From Candidatus Poribacteria bacterium (GTDB lineage: Bacteria > Poribacteria > WGA-4E > WGA-3G), in assembly GCA_012267415.1 (NCBI GenBank), contig JAAXGN010000090.1, positions 1 through 64,000 on the forward strand: a stretch of DNA of 64,000 bases, given 5' to 3'. Both the position numbers and the translations under genes were made by a program. Of the stretch, positions 1 to 8,485 are shown in pieces; the stretch's first letter is position 1, and every line of letters begins with the position of its first letter. Below the pieces are notes generated by a model. It was not told where the DNA came from, searched no databases, and worked only from the letters and a program-made list of their open reading frames with translations.

Positions 1-24
1 TTGGGCTTCCTACCCGAAGATTAG

Positions 25-303
25 GTGAAAACATCTGATAATAATCGGTTGTATTGGCGGAAGAACTTACAATATCTTGCAATTCTACTCGGCATCTGGT
101 TTGTCACCTCCTATCTCTGTTCAATTGTGTTTGTTGAGCAGCTTGACAAGATTCAATTTGGCGGTTATCGTCTCGGCTTCTATTTTGCTCAACAAGCATC
201 TATCTGGATTTTCGTGGAATTGATTTTCGTATATGCTTGGCTGATGAATCGTTTGGATAAAAAATATAGTACAGATCAAGAAGGAGAATCTGATTCACCA
301 TGA
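25..303 (+). CDS. Sodium:solute symporter small subunit (DUF4212 type)
   Basis: A 92-residue protein with two membrane segments (about 15-35 and 55-75) and a charged C-terminus, matching the small-subunit family (DUF4212) that accompanies VC_2705-type sodium:solute symporters. It starts at GTG. Its stop overlaps the start of the large subunit by four bases (ATGA), so the two are translationally coupled. The small subunit probably assembles with the large one in the inner membrane. The substrate cannot be told from sequence; relatives are compared with acetate or other organic acid uptake. The upstream region lies outside the window, so other operon members may precede it. Confidence 0.85.
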   Translation: MKTSDNNRLYWRKNLQYLAILLGIWFVTSYLCSIVFVEQLDKIQFGGYRLGFYFAQQASIWIFVELIFVYAWLMNRLDKKYSTDQEGESDSP

Positions 304-1985
304 ATGTACAAATCTGGACGTTCGTGATGGTCGGACTCTCCTTTGCTTTGTATATCGGTATAGCGATCTGGTCAAAAGCACGTTCAACAGGTGATTTTTA
401 TATTGCAGGTAGCAATGTTCATCCAGTGGTCAATGGTATGGCAACGGCTGCGGATTGGATGAGTGCCGCATCTTTCATCTCTATGGCTGGGATGATTGCC
501 TTTCTGGGTAGAGACGGATCAGTGTATCTACTGGGTTGGACAGGTGGATATGTTCTGCTTGCTCTGCTATTGGCACCATATCTGCGCAAGTTCGGAAAAT
601 ACACTGTGCCCGATTTTGTGGGTGACCGTTACTATTCACAGTTAGCTCGGATTGTGGCTGTGGTTTGCGCGGTGTTTGTATCCTTTACCTACGTCGCGGG
701 ACAAATGCGGGGTGTAGGAATCGTCTTCTCTCGGTTCCTAAACGTAAATGTTACCGTTGGTGTGCTGATTGGAATGGGAATTGTCTTCTTTTATGCAGTT
801 CTTGGCGGGATGAAGGGAATTACTTATACCCAAGTTGCACAGTATTGTGTACTCATCTTTGCTTACATGGTTCCAGCAATTTTCATTTCAATACTAGTTA
901 CGAATAATCCTATTCCACAACTCGGATTAGGAGCAGCTGATGAATCTGGTGTCTATTTACTTGATCGTCTCAATGGATTGCATGAAGCACTCGGTTTTGA
1001 CAGGTATACGGACGGTAGTAAAGCGACAATTGATGTGTTTTTTATTACGGCTGCTCTGATGCTGGGTACTGCTGGTCTACCACATGTTATTATCCGATTT
1101 TATACAGTCCGTAAGGCTTCAGAAGCACGTATTTCGGCAGGTTGGGCACTGTTATTTATTGCCATTCTCTATACGACCGCTCCTGCAGTCGCTATATTTG
1201 CACGTACAAATCTACTAAAGACAATCACAACTGAACAGGATGGCGAATTAACTGATGTTGCATATTCAGAGATGCCGGAATGGTTTAAGAATTGGGAATC
1301 TACAGGTCTCATAACATTTGAGGACAAAAACAGTGATGGTAAAATCCAGTATCGTGGTTCAAAAATAGAAAATGAGCTTGAGATTGATCCGGACATAATG
1401 GTGTTAGCAAATCCAGAAATCGCAGGACTTCCGAATTGGATCATAGGTTTAGTTGCGGCTGGCGGCTTGGCAGCCGCACTATCTACGGCAGCAGGACTAC
1501 TTCTGGTTATCTCAACCGCAATTGCACACGATTTGCTAAAAGGTTGCATAATACGTGATCTTTCAGAGAAGAGTGAACTGACTGCAGCCCGTATAGCAGC
1601 AGGTTTTGCAGTATGTATTGCGGGTTATTTGGGTATCAATCCTCCGGGTTTTGTCGCACAAGTCGTTGCTTTTGCTTTTGGACTTGCAGCGAGTTCATTC
1701 TTTCCAGCGATTGTGATGGGTATATTCTCTAAACGGATGAACAAAGCCGGGGCAGTTGCTGGGATGATTGTCGGCATTACGTTTACAGCAGCATATATCA
1801 TCTTTTTCAAGTATATTAGACCCGATTTAAATCTACCTAATAATTGGTTCTTAGGCATATCACCCGAAGGGATAGGTACTGTCGGCATGATGTTGAATTT
1901 CATTGTTTCAATTTGTGTCAGTGCAATGACACCACCTCCCCCAGAAGAAGTACAAAATTTAGTTGAAGAGATTCGTATGCCATAA
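300..1985 (+). CDS. Sodium:solute symporter large subunit (SSF, VC_2705-like)
   Basis: A 561-residue integral membrane protein with the many hydrophobic helices of the SSF family, including the N-terminal region with AADWMSAASFISMAG (about 49-63) where SSF proteins bind sodium and substrate. A hydrophilic extramembrane stretch at about 300-365 contains an EF-hand-like loop, DKNSDGKIQY, probably calcium binding. It overlaps the small-subunit gene by four bases. The pairing with a DUF4212 protein argues for the VC_2705 subfamily rather than ActP or PutP. It should carry out Na+-coupled uptake of a small organic solute, identity unknown. Confidence 0.88.
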   Translation: MNVQIWTFVMVGLSFALYIGIAIWSKARSTGDFYIAGSNVHPVVNGMATAADWMSAASFISMAGMIAFLGRDGSVYLLGWTGGYVLLALLLAPYLRKFGKYTVPDFVGDRYYSQLARIVAVVCAVFVSFTYVAGQMRGVGIVFSRFLNVNVTVGVLIGMGIVFFYAVLGGMKGITYTQVAQYCVLIFAYMVPAIFISILVTNNPIPQLGLGAADESGVYLLDRLNGLHEALGFDRYTDGSKATIDVFFITAALMLGTAGLPHVIIRFYTVRKASEARISAGWALLFIAILYTTAPAVAIFARTNLLKTITTEQDGELTDVAYSEMPEWFKNWESTGLITFEDKNSDGKIQYRGSKIENELEIDPDIMVLANPEIAGLPNWIIGLVAAGGLAAALSTAAGLLLVISTAIAHDLLKGCIIRDLSEKSELTAARIAAGFAVCIAGYLGINPPGFVAQVVAFAFGLAASSFFPAIVMGIFSKRMNKAGAVAGMIVGITFTAAYIIFFKYIRPDLNLPNNWFLGISPEGIGTVGMMLNFIVSICVSAMTPPPPEEVQNLVEEIRMP

Positions 1986-2001
1986 TTCGTAAGGAGTTCT
2001 C

Positions 2002-3699
2002 ATGAATACATACAGAAATATAATAACGCAAAAATCTATATCAAAATACTATCTTATTCTCCTATTATTTGGATTTATTTCACTCCTATTTGCTGGTTTA
2101 CCTTCCTCTGTAGATGCTGCAACGGTTGATGATTTCATACCTGTAGACAGTTTAGTTTACTTAAAACTTCAAGATTTAGATGAAGTGTATAGTGAGATTA
2201 CAACTTCTGAGGCTTGGAAAATAACAATTGATCATTTGGTTGGGGAATCGGAACTCGAAGAAATGAAAAATGGTTTGTTAGCCATGCAACTTATCATCGG
2301 AACAGATGTATATGATGTAATTGAGACAATTGGTCACCAAACAGGTTTAGCACTATGGGTGAACGATAATAAGACATTTGATGGTGGGTTGGTCATTCAT
2401 TCAGGTGGAAATCTAAAAGAACTCCAGAGATTATCAAAGATTGTTAGTGGTGCTTTAGGAATGTCAGGTGGTATATTAACGCTTGATGCGGGGGAATATA
2501 GAAAAGTAAAATACAACATGCTAAAGCTTGAAGGTGCCCATCTCACCTACGGTTTTATCGGGGATTTTCTGGTAGTTGGTAAGGAGAAAGAGAGTTTTGA
2601 GAAATTAATTGATACATATAGAAAGAAAAAACAGTCCATTAAAAAGAAATCCTCTTATGTGAAGACCTCAAAAAAACTTGGTCCCGGTGAGTTGAGTATA
2701 TCAGTGAATGCAACTGATATTTTACCGCATTTAGCTGACATTGATGACACTTCAAGAGCGCAACTGGAAACTTTTACCAATATTCACGGCAAACTTAATT
2801 TACTTGATGCATCACCCCTTATCAAGCTGCATATTGAATTCAATGAAAATCATTTGGAGAGTAGAATCACACCTTTCTTGACAGAGAATAATAGGGGAGA
2901 TGAACTGAAGATTCTGAATAGCATGTCTGGGAATGAGGACCTGTTTGTTGCGTTTGCATCGGGTGTTTTGGGTGCTGTCTGGGAACTCATTCAAGAGGAG
3001 ATCCAGAATGCTGAGACTGATGATGTTTTTGCTTTTATTACTTTTCTTGAAGGTATGTTAAACCTGAATTTTGAAGAGGACGTAATCGCTGCGTTGACAG
3101 GTGAGATTGCTTTGTCTGTTGATGATTTATCACTGTTTGAACCGAGTGCATTGGAAAGTCTCAATATTAATCTTGAGAATTCCATACAGATTGATGCCAG
3201 CAACGTATCTACACGTGGCGGGTTATTATTCATCCCAAATAGTCCTGTCAAGTGGGATCAAATGGGTAATAGTCTTTCAAACCTACAGAATTCTTCTATT
3301 TCGAGTATCGACTATAAAGGCAAGAAGGTTTCAATTTTTGGTTCCAATATCTACTATACAGAATCTGATGGCGTGTCGTTATTGAGTTTTTCAGAGGACC
3401 AAATGTATTCTCTTGTTGACAGAATAACGGAAAAAGAGAAGTCAAAAATTCTAAAGCATTTACCGAAATCACCACTTATGTTTGTAAATCTAAACCTAAT
3501 AAAGCTGCTTCAGGTTGCTCAAGATAACATACCGGTCGAAAATGATGTGGAAATCCAACAAGAATTGTTCCCTCTCTTTGCATGGATAACAGTTAATGAC
3601 AATGTAGCGATGTTGGAGGTTATTCTCTCAGACAAAGAATCACCTATTGAAGTATTCGCAAAGATTGCTCCGCTTGTTATCCCTCAGATGCGGTTTTAG
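2002..3699 (+). CDS. Exported protein of unknown function (DUF3352-like)
   Basis: A 565-residue protein with a hydrophobic signal segment (about 16-36) and a likely cleavage after VDA. It begins 16 bases after the symporter stop with a clear AAGGAG ribosome site, so it is probably co-transcribed with it. The mature part opens with DDFIPVDSLVYLKLQDLDE. Together with later blocks such as SISVNATDIL and LFVAFASG this resembles the loosely defined DUF3352 group of periplasmic or surface proteins. No catalytic motif is visible. The family call is tentative; that it is exported is more certain. Confidence 0.6.
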   Translation: MNTYRNIITQKSISKYYLILLLFGFISLLFAGLPSSVDAATVDDFIPVDSLVYLKLQDLDEVYSEITTSEAWKITIDHLVGESELEEMKNGLLAMQLIIGTDVYDVIETIGHQTGLALWVNDNKTFDGGLVIHSGGNLKELQRLSKIVSGALGMSGGILTLDAGEYRKVKYNMLKLEGAHLTYGFIGDFLVVGKEKESFEKLIDTYRKKKQSIKKKSSYVKTSKKLGPGELSISVNATDILPHLADIDDTSRAQLETFTNIHGKLNLLDASPLIKLHIEFNENHLESRITPFLTENNRGDELKILNSMSGNEDLFVAFASGVLGAVWELIQEEIQNAETDDVFAFITFLEGMLNLNFEEDVIAALTGEIALSVDDLSLFEPSALESLNINLENSIQIDASNVSTRGGLLFIPNSPVKWDQMGNSLSNLQNSSISSIDYKGKKVSIFGSNIYYTESDGVSLLSFSEDQMYSLVDRITEKEKSKILKHLPKSPLMFVNLNLIKLLQVAQDNIPVENDVEIQQELFPLFAWITVNDNVAMLEVILSDKESPIEVFAKIAPLVIPQMRF

Positions 3700-3711
3700 G
3701 GGGCAATCTGT

Positions 3712-3990
3712 ATGCTATATGACCGTATTAAACATTTCTTTCAAACTGCAAAATGGACAAAGAAATTGGTCTGTATTATGTGCCTTATAAACGGACCGTT
3801 TCTTATCTTTGGGGCGAACTCTTTTTTCCAAAATGTTCCAGATCCAAAATCCCCTGAATTAGTTGTTATTACGGGTTTAATCTTTGTGGTTATGGGTTTA
3901 TTAGAGATTCTTGTTCAGGATAGATTGGCGTCAGGTATCATTAAAGTGGTGTTAGCGATAGTAGCCTTGATAATTTATATTAATGCTTAG
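3712..3990 (+). CDS. Small membrane protein of unknown function
   Basis: A 92-residue protein with three hydrophobic segments (about 20-38, 50-67 and 73-91) and a basic N-terminus, so the N-terminus is probably cytoplasmic. It starts 12 bases after the preceding exported protein and is likely the last gene of the symporter operon. I recognise no family. The length, composition and coupling favour a real gene. Confidence 0.6.
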   Translation: MLYDRIKHFFQTAKWTKKLVCIMCLINGPFLIFGANSFFQNVPDPKSPELVVITGLIFVVMGLLEILVQDRLASGIIKVVLAIVALIIYINA

Positions 3991-4129
3991 ATGTTCAGTG
4001 CAATTAGAGATATGCGAATAAATTTACCAATTATTACTTAAGAAAGGAGTCTGCGTTTTCTTTGTATATGTCGTTGAGGTGCGACTATTGTGTATTTCTT
4101 TTTTCTCAGTCTTCATATAAACTGTAAAG

Positions 4130-4957
4130 ATGCAGGATAATATTATGATTGATGTCTGTTTTTTTGCTGATGAAGTTTCCAGAGAAGATTTTGAAGAAGC
4201 TATAAAACTCGGTGTCGATGCTGGGGCAACGACTGTAGAGATACGTGGTGGTGTTTGGGGTAAACATGTCACTGAAATAGATGATAACGATGTAAAACGT
4301 GCGCAAGATGTGTTGGCAAACTACAATGTGAGAGTTGCGAGTATCGGTTCGCCATTTGGAAAATGTCCAATTGATAACCAGCAAGAATATGAACGTCATC
4401 TTAGACATTTTGACCGTATGGTTGAGTTGGCACATGCATTTGAAACTCAAATTATACGCGGGTTCGCTTTCTGGAATCCAAATCGAAGGTTGAAAGAATC
4501 TTCGCGACCTGATATTAATGATTACATAGAATTGATCGCTGAAAAGCTTGCACCTGTTGTCCCCATCGCTGAGAGTGCAAACGTTATCCTTGCTTTTGAA
4601 AATGAAGACGCGACCCTGGCTGGTACCTGTGAAGAAACGCGCACGGTTATCAATGCACTTGGTAATAGTCCAGCACTGGCATCATGTTGGGATGTTAATA
4701 ACGGGATTCACTGCGGGGAATTACCTATTCCAGATGGATATTCCCACATTAAGGGACTTGTTCGGCACTTACATGTGAAACCGAATCGCGAAAAGAATCT
4801 TGACCCGATCCGTGATACCGATTTGCAGTATAAGCAGTTGTTAGCAACATTACTTGACGATGGGTTCACTGGTGCAGCCAGCATTGAACATTGGGGTAAC
4901 CCGCAACAGATGTTAGATGGCATTCGGCAACTGCGCGCTGTTGTTGATGCAATGTAA
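4130..4957 (+). CDS. Sugar phosphate isomerase/epimerase (xylose isomerase-like TIM barrel)
   Basis: A 275-residue protein with the AP_endonuc_2 TIM-barrel pattern: FFADEVSREDFEEAIKLG near the N-terminus, then candidate metal ligands in AFENE, CWDVNN, HLHVKP and SIEHWG. Family members isomerise or epimerise sugars, inositols or related polyols with a divalent metal. The exact substrate is unknown. A second start at 4145 (MIDVCFF) has the closer AGGA-like ribosome site and may be the true one. It stands alone between a membrane protein gene and an inverted repeat pair. Confidence 0.8.
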   Translation: MQDNIMIDVCFFADEVSREDFEEAIKLGVDAGATTVEIRGGVWGKHVTEIDDNDVKRAQDVLANYNVRVASIGSPFGKCPIDNQQEYERHLRHFDRMVELAHAFETQIIRGFAFWNPNRRLKESSRPDINDYIELIAEKLAPVVPIAESANVILAFENEDATLAGTCEETRTVINALGNSPALASCWDVNNGIHCGELPIPDGYSHIKGLVRHLHVKPNREKNLDPIRDTDLQYKQLLATLLDDGFTGAASIEHWGNPQQMLDGIRQLRAVVDAM

Positions 4958-4974
4958 ACTTTCTTAACCGTGCC

Positions 4975-5030
4975 GTAGCATAAACTTTTAGTTTGTGCAG
5001 TCGTGTACGCAAACTGAAAGTTTACGCTAC
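4975..5030. repeat. REP-like inverted pair (GTAG hairpin / hairpin CTAC)
   Basis: Two imperfect palindromes face each other. The left one starts GTAGC and folds ATAAACT against AGTTTGT. The right one folds CGCAAACT against AGTTTACG and ends CTAC. The right half is nearly the reverse complement of the left, with the GTAG tetranucleotide at both outer ends, as in a REPIN or BIME. It lies between the isomerase and SGNH hydrolase genes. A closely related pair, split by an insertion, lies at 48107-48293. Confidence 0.7.
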
Positions 5031-5083
5031 AATCGTGTGCAAGTAATTATGAATTTTACCATAAAAAAAGGAGATTAGATTAT

Positions 5084-6082
5084 ATGCAGTTGAAACCTGA
5101 TAACCCGCATCTAAATTGGCAAGGTGTGGTTTCTATAGAGAAGGTCAACGATTCTATTATGCCGTGGCGTACACCTCATGAGAGTCATGTTCTGTTTCCA
5201 GAACCGCTCTTAGAGCGATCCGCAATGCCTGCAGGGGTGCGTATCAGTTTTAAGAGCGACACAGCTCGTATATCGGGTAGTATCGTTGAACAACGTGATG
5301 CCGGATTGCTTGACATAGTTTGTGATGGTGAGTTTATTTCATCAATTGATCTTAAAGGTAAAAACAGTTTCGTATTTGAAGGTCTATCCAATAAGGAAAA
5401 ACTAATTGAACTCTGGTTGCCACAGTTCGGTAGGTTTCAGCTTCGTAGTTTGGAATTAGATGATGGTGCTTCGTTAGAACCGTATATTGACAAACGTCCA
5501 AGGTGGATAACGTACGGTAGTTCTATTACGCAATGTCGTTCAGCTGCATCCCCAACACAGACGTGGCCTGGTATTGTTGCGCGTGATAAAGGTTTCAACT
5601 TAACATGTCTGGGTTATGGTGGACAGTGTCATCTTGATTCTATGGTCGCGCGGATGATCCGTGACCTTCCTGCTCACTATATCTCAATGTGTCTCGGCAT
5701 AAACATACAAGGTGCATCAAGTTTAGGGCCTCGTGCTTTTCGTCCTGCGATTATTGGTGCTGTGCAGATTATCCGAGAGCAGCATACTGACATACCTATA
5801 GTTCTGATGTCACCTATCTATTGTCCTAACAGAGAGGAGAATCCGAATCCAGTCGGTTTCAATCTACTGAAGATGAGAGAAGAGGTACAAGCTGCAGCAG
5901 ACGCACTTCAGGCTTATGGTGACGAGAATATACACTACGTGAGTGGATTAGATGTTTTCGGTGAAGATTTTGTTGATCTCCTTCCTGACAACTTGCACCC
6001 TGATGCCGAAGGTTACAGAGTAATGGGTAAGAATTTCGGAACTGAGGTGGCAAACAGATACTTCGTTGAAGAGGAAATATAA
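5084..6082 (+). CDS. SGNH/GDSL-family hydrolase with N-terminal beta domain
   Basis: A 332-residue protein. The first 130 residues look like the beta-sandwich found before some SGNH hydrolases. The catalytic domain carries all the landmarks: YGSSIT with the probable nucleophile Ser147, LGYGG near 180, GIN at 205-207, and Asp302 and His305 in PDNLHPDAEGY. It should be an esterase acting on acylated carbohydrate or a similar ester; the substrate is unknown. AAAGGAG precedes the ATG. Its TAA overlaps the ATG of the following UGA-containing gene by one base (TAATG), with GAGGA just upstream as the ribosome site for that second gene. Confidence 0.85.
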   Translation: MQLKPDNPHLNWQGVVSIEKVNDSIMPWRTPHESHVLFPEPLLERSAMPAGVRISFKSDTARISGSIVEQRDAGLLDIVCDGEFISSIDLKGKNSFVFEGLSNKEKLIELWLPQFGRFQLRSLELDDGASLEPYIDKRPRWITYGSSITQCRSAASPTQTWPGIVARDKGFNLTCLGYGGQCHLDSMVARMIRDLPAHYISMCLGINIQGASSLGPRAFRPAIIGAVQIIREQHTDIPIVLMSPIYCPNREENPNPVGFNLLKMREEVQAAADALQAYGDENIHYVSGLDVFGEDFVDLLPDNLHPDAEGYRVMGKNFGTEVANRYFVEEEI

Positions 6083-6426
6083 TGATAGACTGGATCTATT
6101 TTCGAAATAGCTGAAATTCATGTAAGAAAGTGCAAGAGGTACTTGACACACATAACTTAGAAGTTGAGAGTCGGTCAGATGCTCGCAAGGAACGTATAGA
6201 AGCAGATGCTGCTTGGGAGTTGATGTGTTCTGCTGATAGCATCGTTGTCGCGAAAGGGAAGAAGGTTGAAACGCATGTCCCAACAGAAGATGACCGTGAG
6301 GCGATCCTTAAGGTAGTATTAGGTAGAAGTGGAAGTTTGCGTGCGCCTACTGTTCAGGTAGGTAATGTCTTTTATGTCGGTTACAATGATGCACTTTATG
6401 CTGACGCTCCGTTCGTAAACGGATAG
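6082..6426 (+). CDS. Probable selenoprotein, ArsC/Spx-like thioredoxin fold (in-frame UGA = Sec11)
   Basis: Read from the ATG at 6082, this gives a 114-residue protein beginning MIDWIYFRNS, then UGA at 6112-6114, then NSCKKVQEVLDTHNLE. The UGA falls exactly where ArsC-like proteins have the first Cys of CxxC (here UxxC, positions 11-14). The other family landmarks follow: a helix after the redox motif and a cis-proline strand, RAPTVQVG, near residue 89. The start is supported by GAGGA 6-7 bases upstream and by TAATG coupling to the hydrolase gene. A hairpin resembling a bacterial SECIS follows the UGA. UGA is an ordinary stop in many other genes here, so recoding would be local. A conventional call would start at GTG 6130 and lose the active site. 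The alternatives are a nonsense mutation or a sequencing error. Confidence 0.75.
6130..6149 (+). promoter_or_regulatory. Candidate bacterial SECIS hairpin
   Basis: GTG and CAAG (6130-6136) pair with CTTG and CAC (6142-6149), with a single bulged A at 6146 and a five-base loop AGGTA (6137-6141). The apical loop starts 23 bases after the UGA and contains GG, as in the E. coli fdhF SECIS (loop AGGUCU). Known bacterial SECIS elements have the loop roughly 16-37 bases after UGA and a G early in the loop. The fit supports SelB-directed selenocysteine insertion at 6112-6114. Confidence 0.65.
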
Positions 6427-6476
6427 TACAAGACTTACGAAAAGCACTTTCGGAGGACCAACGAAATCTTTTCACA

Positions 6477-6494
6477 AGCACATCTTCATGTGCT
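6477..6494. terminator. Hairpin between convergent genes
   Basis: AGCACAT (6477-6483) and ATGTGCT (6488-6494) form a perfect 7-bp stem with a CTTC loop. It lies between the convergent UGA-containing gene and ccmD. There is no strong T-run on either side, so it is at best a weak or bidirectional terminator. Confidence 0.4.
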
Positions 6495-6508
6495 GATGCA
6501 AACAAAGA

Positions 6509-6868
6509 TCATTCTATAGATTCGTCCTTACTTTCGGTTGCGTCCAGTTCTATTTGTGCAAGACGTTGGTCTAACGCTTGTTGCTGTTTGCCGATTCGCA
6601 ATAAGTATAGCATAAACACCAACCAGATGACGAGATAGGCTGCAACAAGATACTTTAGTCTTGTACGTTGGTTGCTTTCTAATTGCTCAACTATCTTCAT
6701 GACAACAGCCTGCAATGCTTTTTGATCCTCAATCTGCACCTCAGAAGCAGACTGCACATCATTAATTGCTTGTTCAATTTTGTTTTCAGCTATCTTCGGA
6801 ACTTGCATTGTAAGGAATATTAGTACGAGAACTATTACACAACTGACAACGATTAGAATTCGCATCAC
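6509..6868 (-). CDS. ccmD: CcmD-family protein, extended N-terminus
   Basis: A 119-residue protein. The C-terminal part has the CcmD pattern: a membrane segment YLVAAYLVIWLVFMLYLL (about 73-90) followed by a coiled, charged tail. CcmD stabilises the heme-handling Ccm complex at the inner membrane. It is longer than usual CcmD (about 60-70 residues) because a first membrane segment and a polar linker precede the canonical domain. It overlaps ccmC by four bases (ATGA). The symbol rests on the C-terminal domain and on position. Confidence 0.7.
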   Translation of the reverse strand: MMRILIVVSCVIVLVLIFLTMQVPKIAENKIEQAINDVQSASEVQIEDQKALQAVVMKIVEQLESNQRTRLKYLVAAYLVIWLVFMLYLLRIGKQQQALDQRLAQIELDATESKDESIE

Positions 6869-7641
6869 GAGAACTCCTGTAAGTGTTTACGACGGATCGC
6901 TTCGTAACGTGATTCCGTCTTTTTCGTCTTATACTGTAGGACTAATAAAACTATAAATAAAATGATAAATGTGAGTAACACAATCATCCAGGTGTTCCGT
7001 ATTGTTGGAAGTACTTCCAGTTTTGTTCCACGCTCTGGATGCAATTTGGTTTCCCAAAATTTTGTTGCATAGTGAACAATTGGTACATCAATGAAGGCGA
7101 TAATGCCAAGTACAGCCGAAAAAGTCCTACGATTATCTTCGGGTAATGCGTTTCGTAGTATGAAATATCCGATATACATCAACCAGAGTACAAGTGTACT
7201 TGTGAGACGGGCTTCCCAAGTCCACCATGTGTGCCATGCGTATTTTGCCCAAATAGGACCCGATAGGAGCACGATAGTACAGAACACAAGTCCAATTTCT
7301 GCAGCCGATGCAGCTAATAGGTCATCATCAGATTTGCGTTTTATCAGGTATTTAATGCTAAATATGAAATTGATGCCGAATGCAAGATAAACCGTCATTG
7401 CAGCAGAAACGTGCAGATAGAATATCTTCTGCACTTCCAACATAGATTTTTCTACATCTGCATAACTGAAGATAAGAAAAAGAGAAATAAAAAGCAAAAC
7501 TGCAATGATAGCAAAAGCGAGTAAAGTACGATATAAACCCTTGAGGGCAGTACCAATTTCCCCGGACTCCAATACTGTGAAGGTCTTTAGAGAATGAAAT
7601 AACCGTCTAAATTGTTCAAACACAATTGAGAAAACCTTCAT
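6865..7641 (-). CDS. ccmC: Heme exporter / cytochrome c maturation protein CcmC
   Basis: About 258 residues with six membrane helices and the tryptophan-rich heme-binding WWTWEARLT motif (about 139-147), flanked by conserved histidines. CcmC presents heme to CcmE in system I cytochrome c maturation. The start at 7641 follows GGGAG and overlaps the map stop as TGATG. An alternative ATG at 7656 has AGGAAG upstream. CcmA, B, E, F, G and H genes are not in the window, so the ccm genes are scattered. It sits in a miaB-map-ccmC-ccmD run. Confidence 0.87.
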   Translation of the reverse strand: MKVFSIVFEQFRRLFHSLKTFTVLESGEIGTALKGLYRTLLAFAIIAVLLFISLFLIFSYADVEKSMLEVQKIFYLHVSAAMTVYLAFGINFIFSIKYLIKRKSDDDLLAASAAEIGLVFCTIVLLSGPIWAKYAWHTWWTWEARLTSTLVLWLMYIGYFILRNALPEDNRRTFSAVLGIIAFIDVPIVHYATKFWETKLHPERGTKLEVLPTIRNTWMIVLLTFIILFIVLLVLQYKTKKTESRYEAIRRKHLQEFS

Positions 7642-8429
7642 CACACATTCTCCCATATTGGGCTTCCTGTTAGGATTTCTGGTCCCTCTGGTAGTATAGC
7701 GACTGTATGTTCAAAGAAAGCGGATAGGCTTCCATCTGATGTTTCTATACCCCATCCATCTTGCATCTCATCTACACTTGAACCGCCTTCATTGACCATT
7801 GCTTCAATAGCTAATACCATGCCAGGTCTTAATCGGATGCCTTTTCCTGGTTTACCGGTTGTAGTTACTTGCGGTTCTTCATGTAAGTTTCGACCGATTC
7901 CGTGACCAGAAAAATTCTGTATAACTGAGTATCCTGCCGTTTCAGCTACATCTTGCAGTTGGAAAGAGATGTCACCCAATCGGTTACCCGGTTTTGCTTC
8001 TGCTATTGCAGCATATAACGAATCTTTTGAGATTTCAAGTAATCGTTGTGCTGCCTTAGATATTTTTCCAACAGGAAATGTAAATGCATTATCTCCGTGA
8101 AAACCATCAAGATGAACAGCAGTGTCAACGCCTATGATGTCTCCCTCCCGCAGTTCCTCGTATCTGTTTGGGATACCGTGTATAACGATGTTATTTACGG
8201 ATACACAGATTGTGGCAGGAAATGGGGGGTGGTCTGGAATAACATAGTTTAGGAAGGAAGAAGTGGCGTTTAGATTTGCAATTACTTTGCGTGATACCAT
8301 TTCTAATTCATAAGTGGTAATTCCCGGTTCAATTGCATCTGCGATTGCATGTAACACTTCTGCTGCGGCTTGACCGCTAATTCTCATTTTTTCAATTTCT
8401 GATCTACTTTTTATTTTTATTTTCTGCAT
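7641..8429 (-). CDS. map: Type I methionine aminopeptidase
   Basis: Removes the initiator methionine from new proteins. The pita-bread-fold metal ligands are all visible: Asp102 (IGVDTAV), Asp113 (HGDNAF), His176 (SGHGIGR), Glu209 (LAIEAM) and Glu240 (FFEHT), with the substrate-binding HGIP near 84. The length is normal for type I without an N-terminal extension. I prefer the start MQKIKIKSRSEIEKM at 8429, which matches family N-termini; the frame is open back to an ATG at 8450. It is downstream of miaB and coupled to ccmC. Confidence 0.92.
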   Translation of the reverse strand: MQKIKIKSRSEIEKMRISGQAAAEVLHAIADAIEPGITTYELEMVSRKVIANLNATSSFLNYVIPDHPPFPATICVSVNNIVIHGIPNRYEELREGDIIGVDTAVHLDGFHGDNAFTFPVGKISKAAQRLLEISKDSLYAAIAEAKPGNRLGDISFQLQDVAETAGYSVIQNFSGHGIGRNLHEEPQVTTTGKPGKGIRLRPGMVLAIEAMVNEGGSSVDEMQDGWGIETSDGSLSAFFEHTVAILPEGPEILTGSPIWENV

Positions 8430-8485
8430 ATTTGAAAATAGTGGGTACATTAAAATATAGTTGTCCCTTCGGAGTTTGCTTCCTC

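Noticed and set aside
4062..4127. A micro-frame of about 20 codons with a CxxC after AAGGAG, before the isomerase
   Set aside because: Start and ribosome site are too far apart and there is nothing to compare it with.
6130..6426. Taking GTG 6130 as the start of a 98-residue protein
   Set aside because: It would drop the redox motif and has no ribosome site of its own, whereas ATG 6082 has GAGGA upstream and TAATG coupling.
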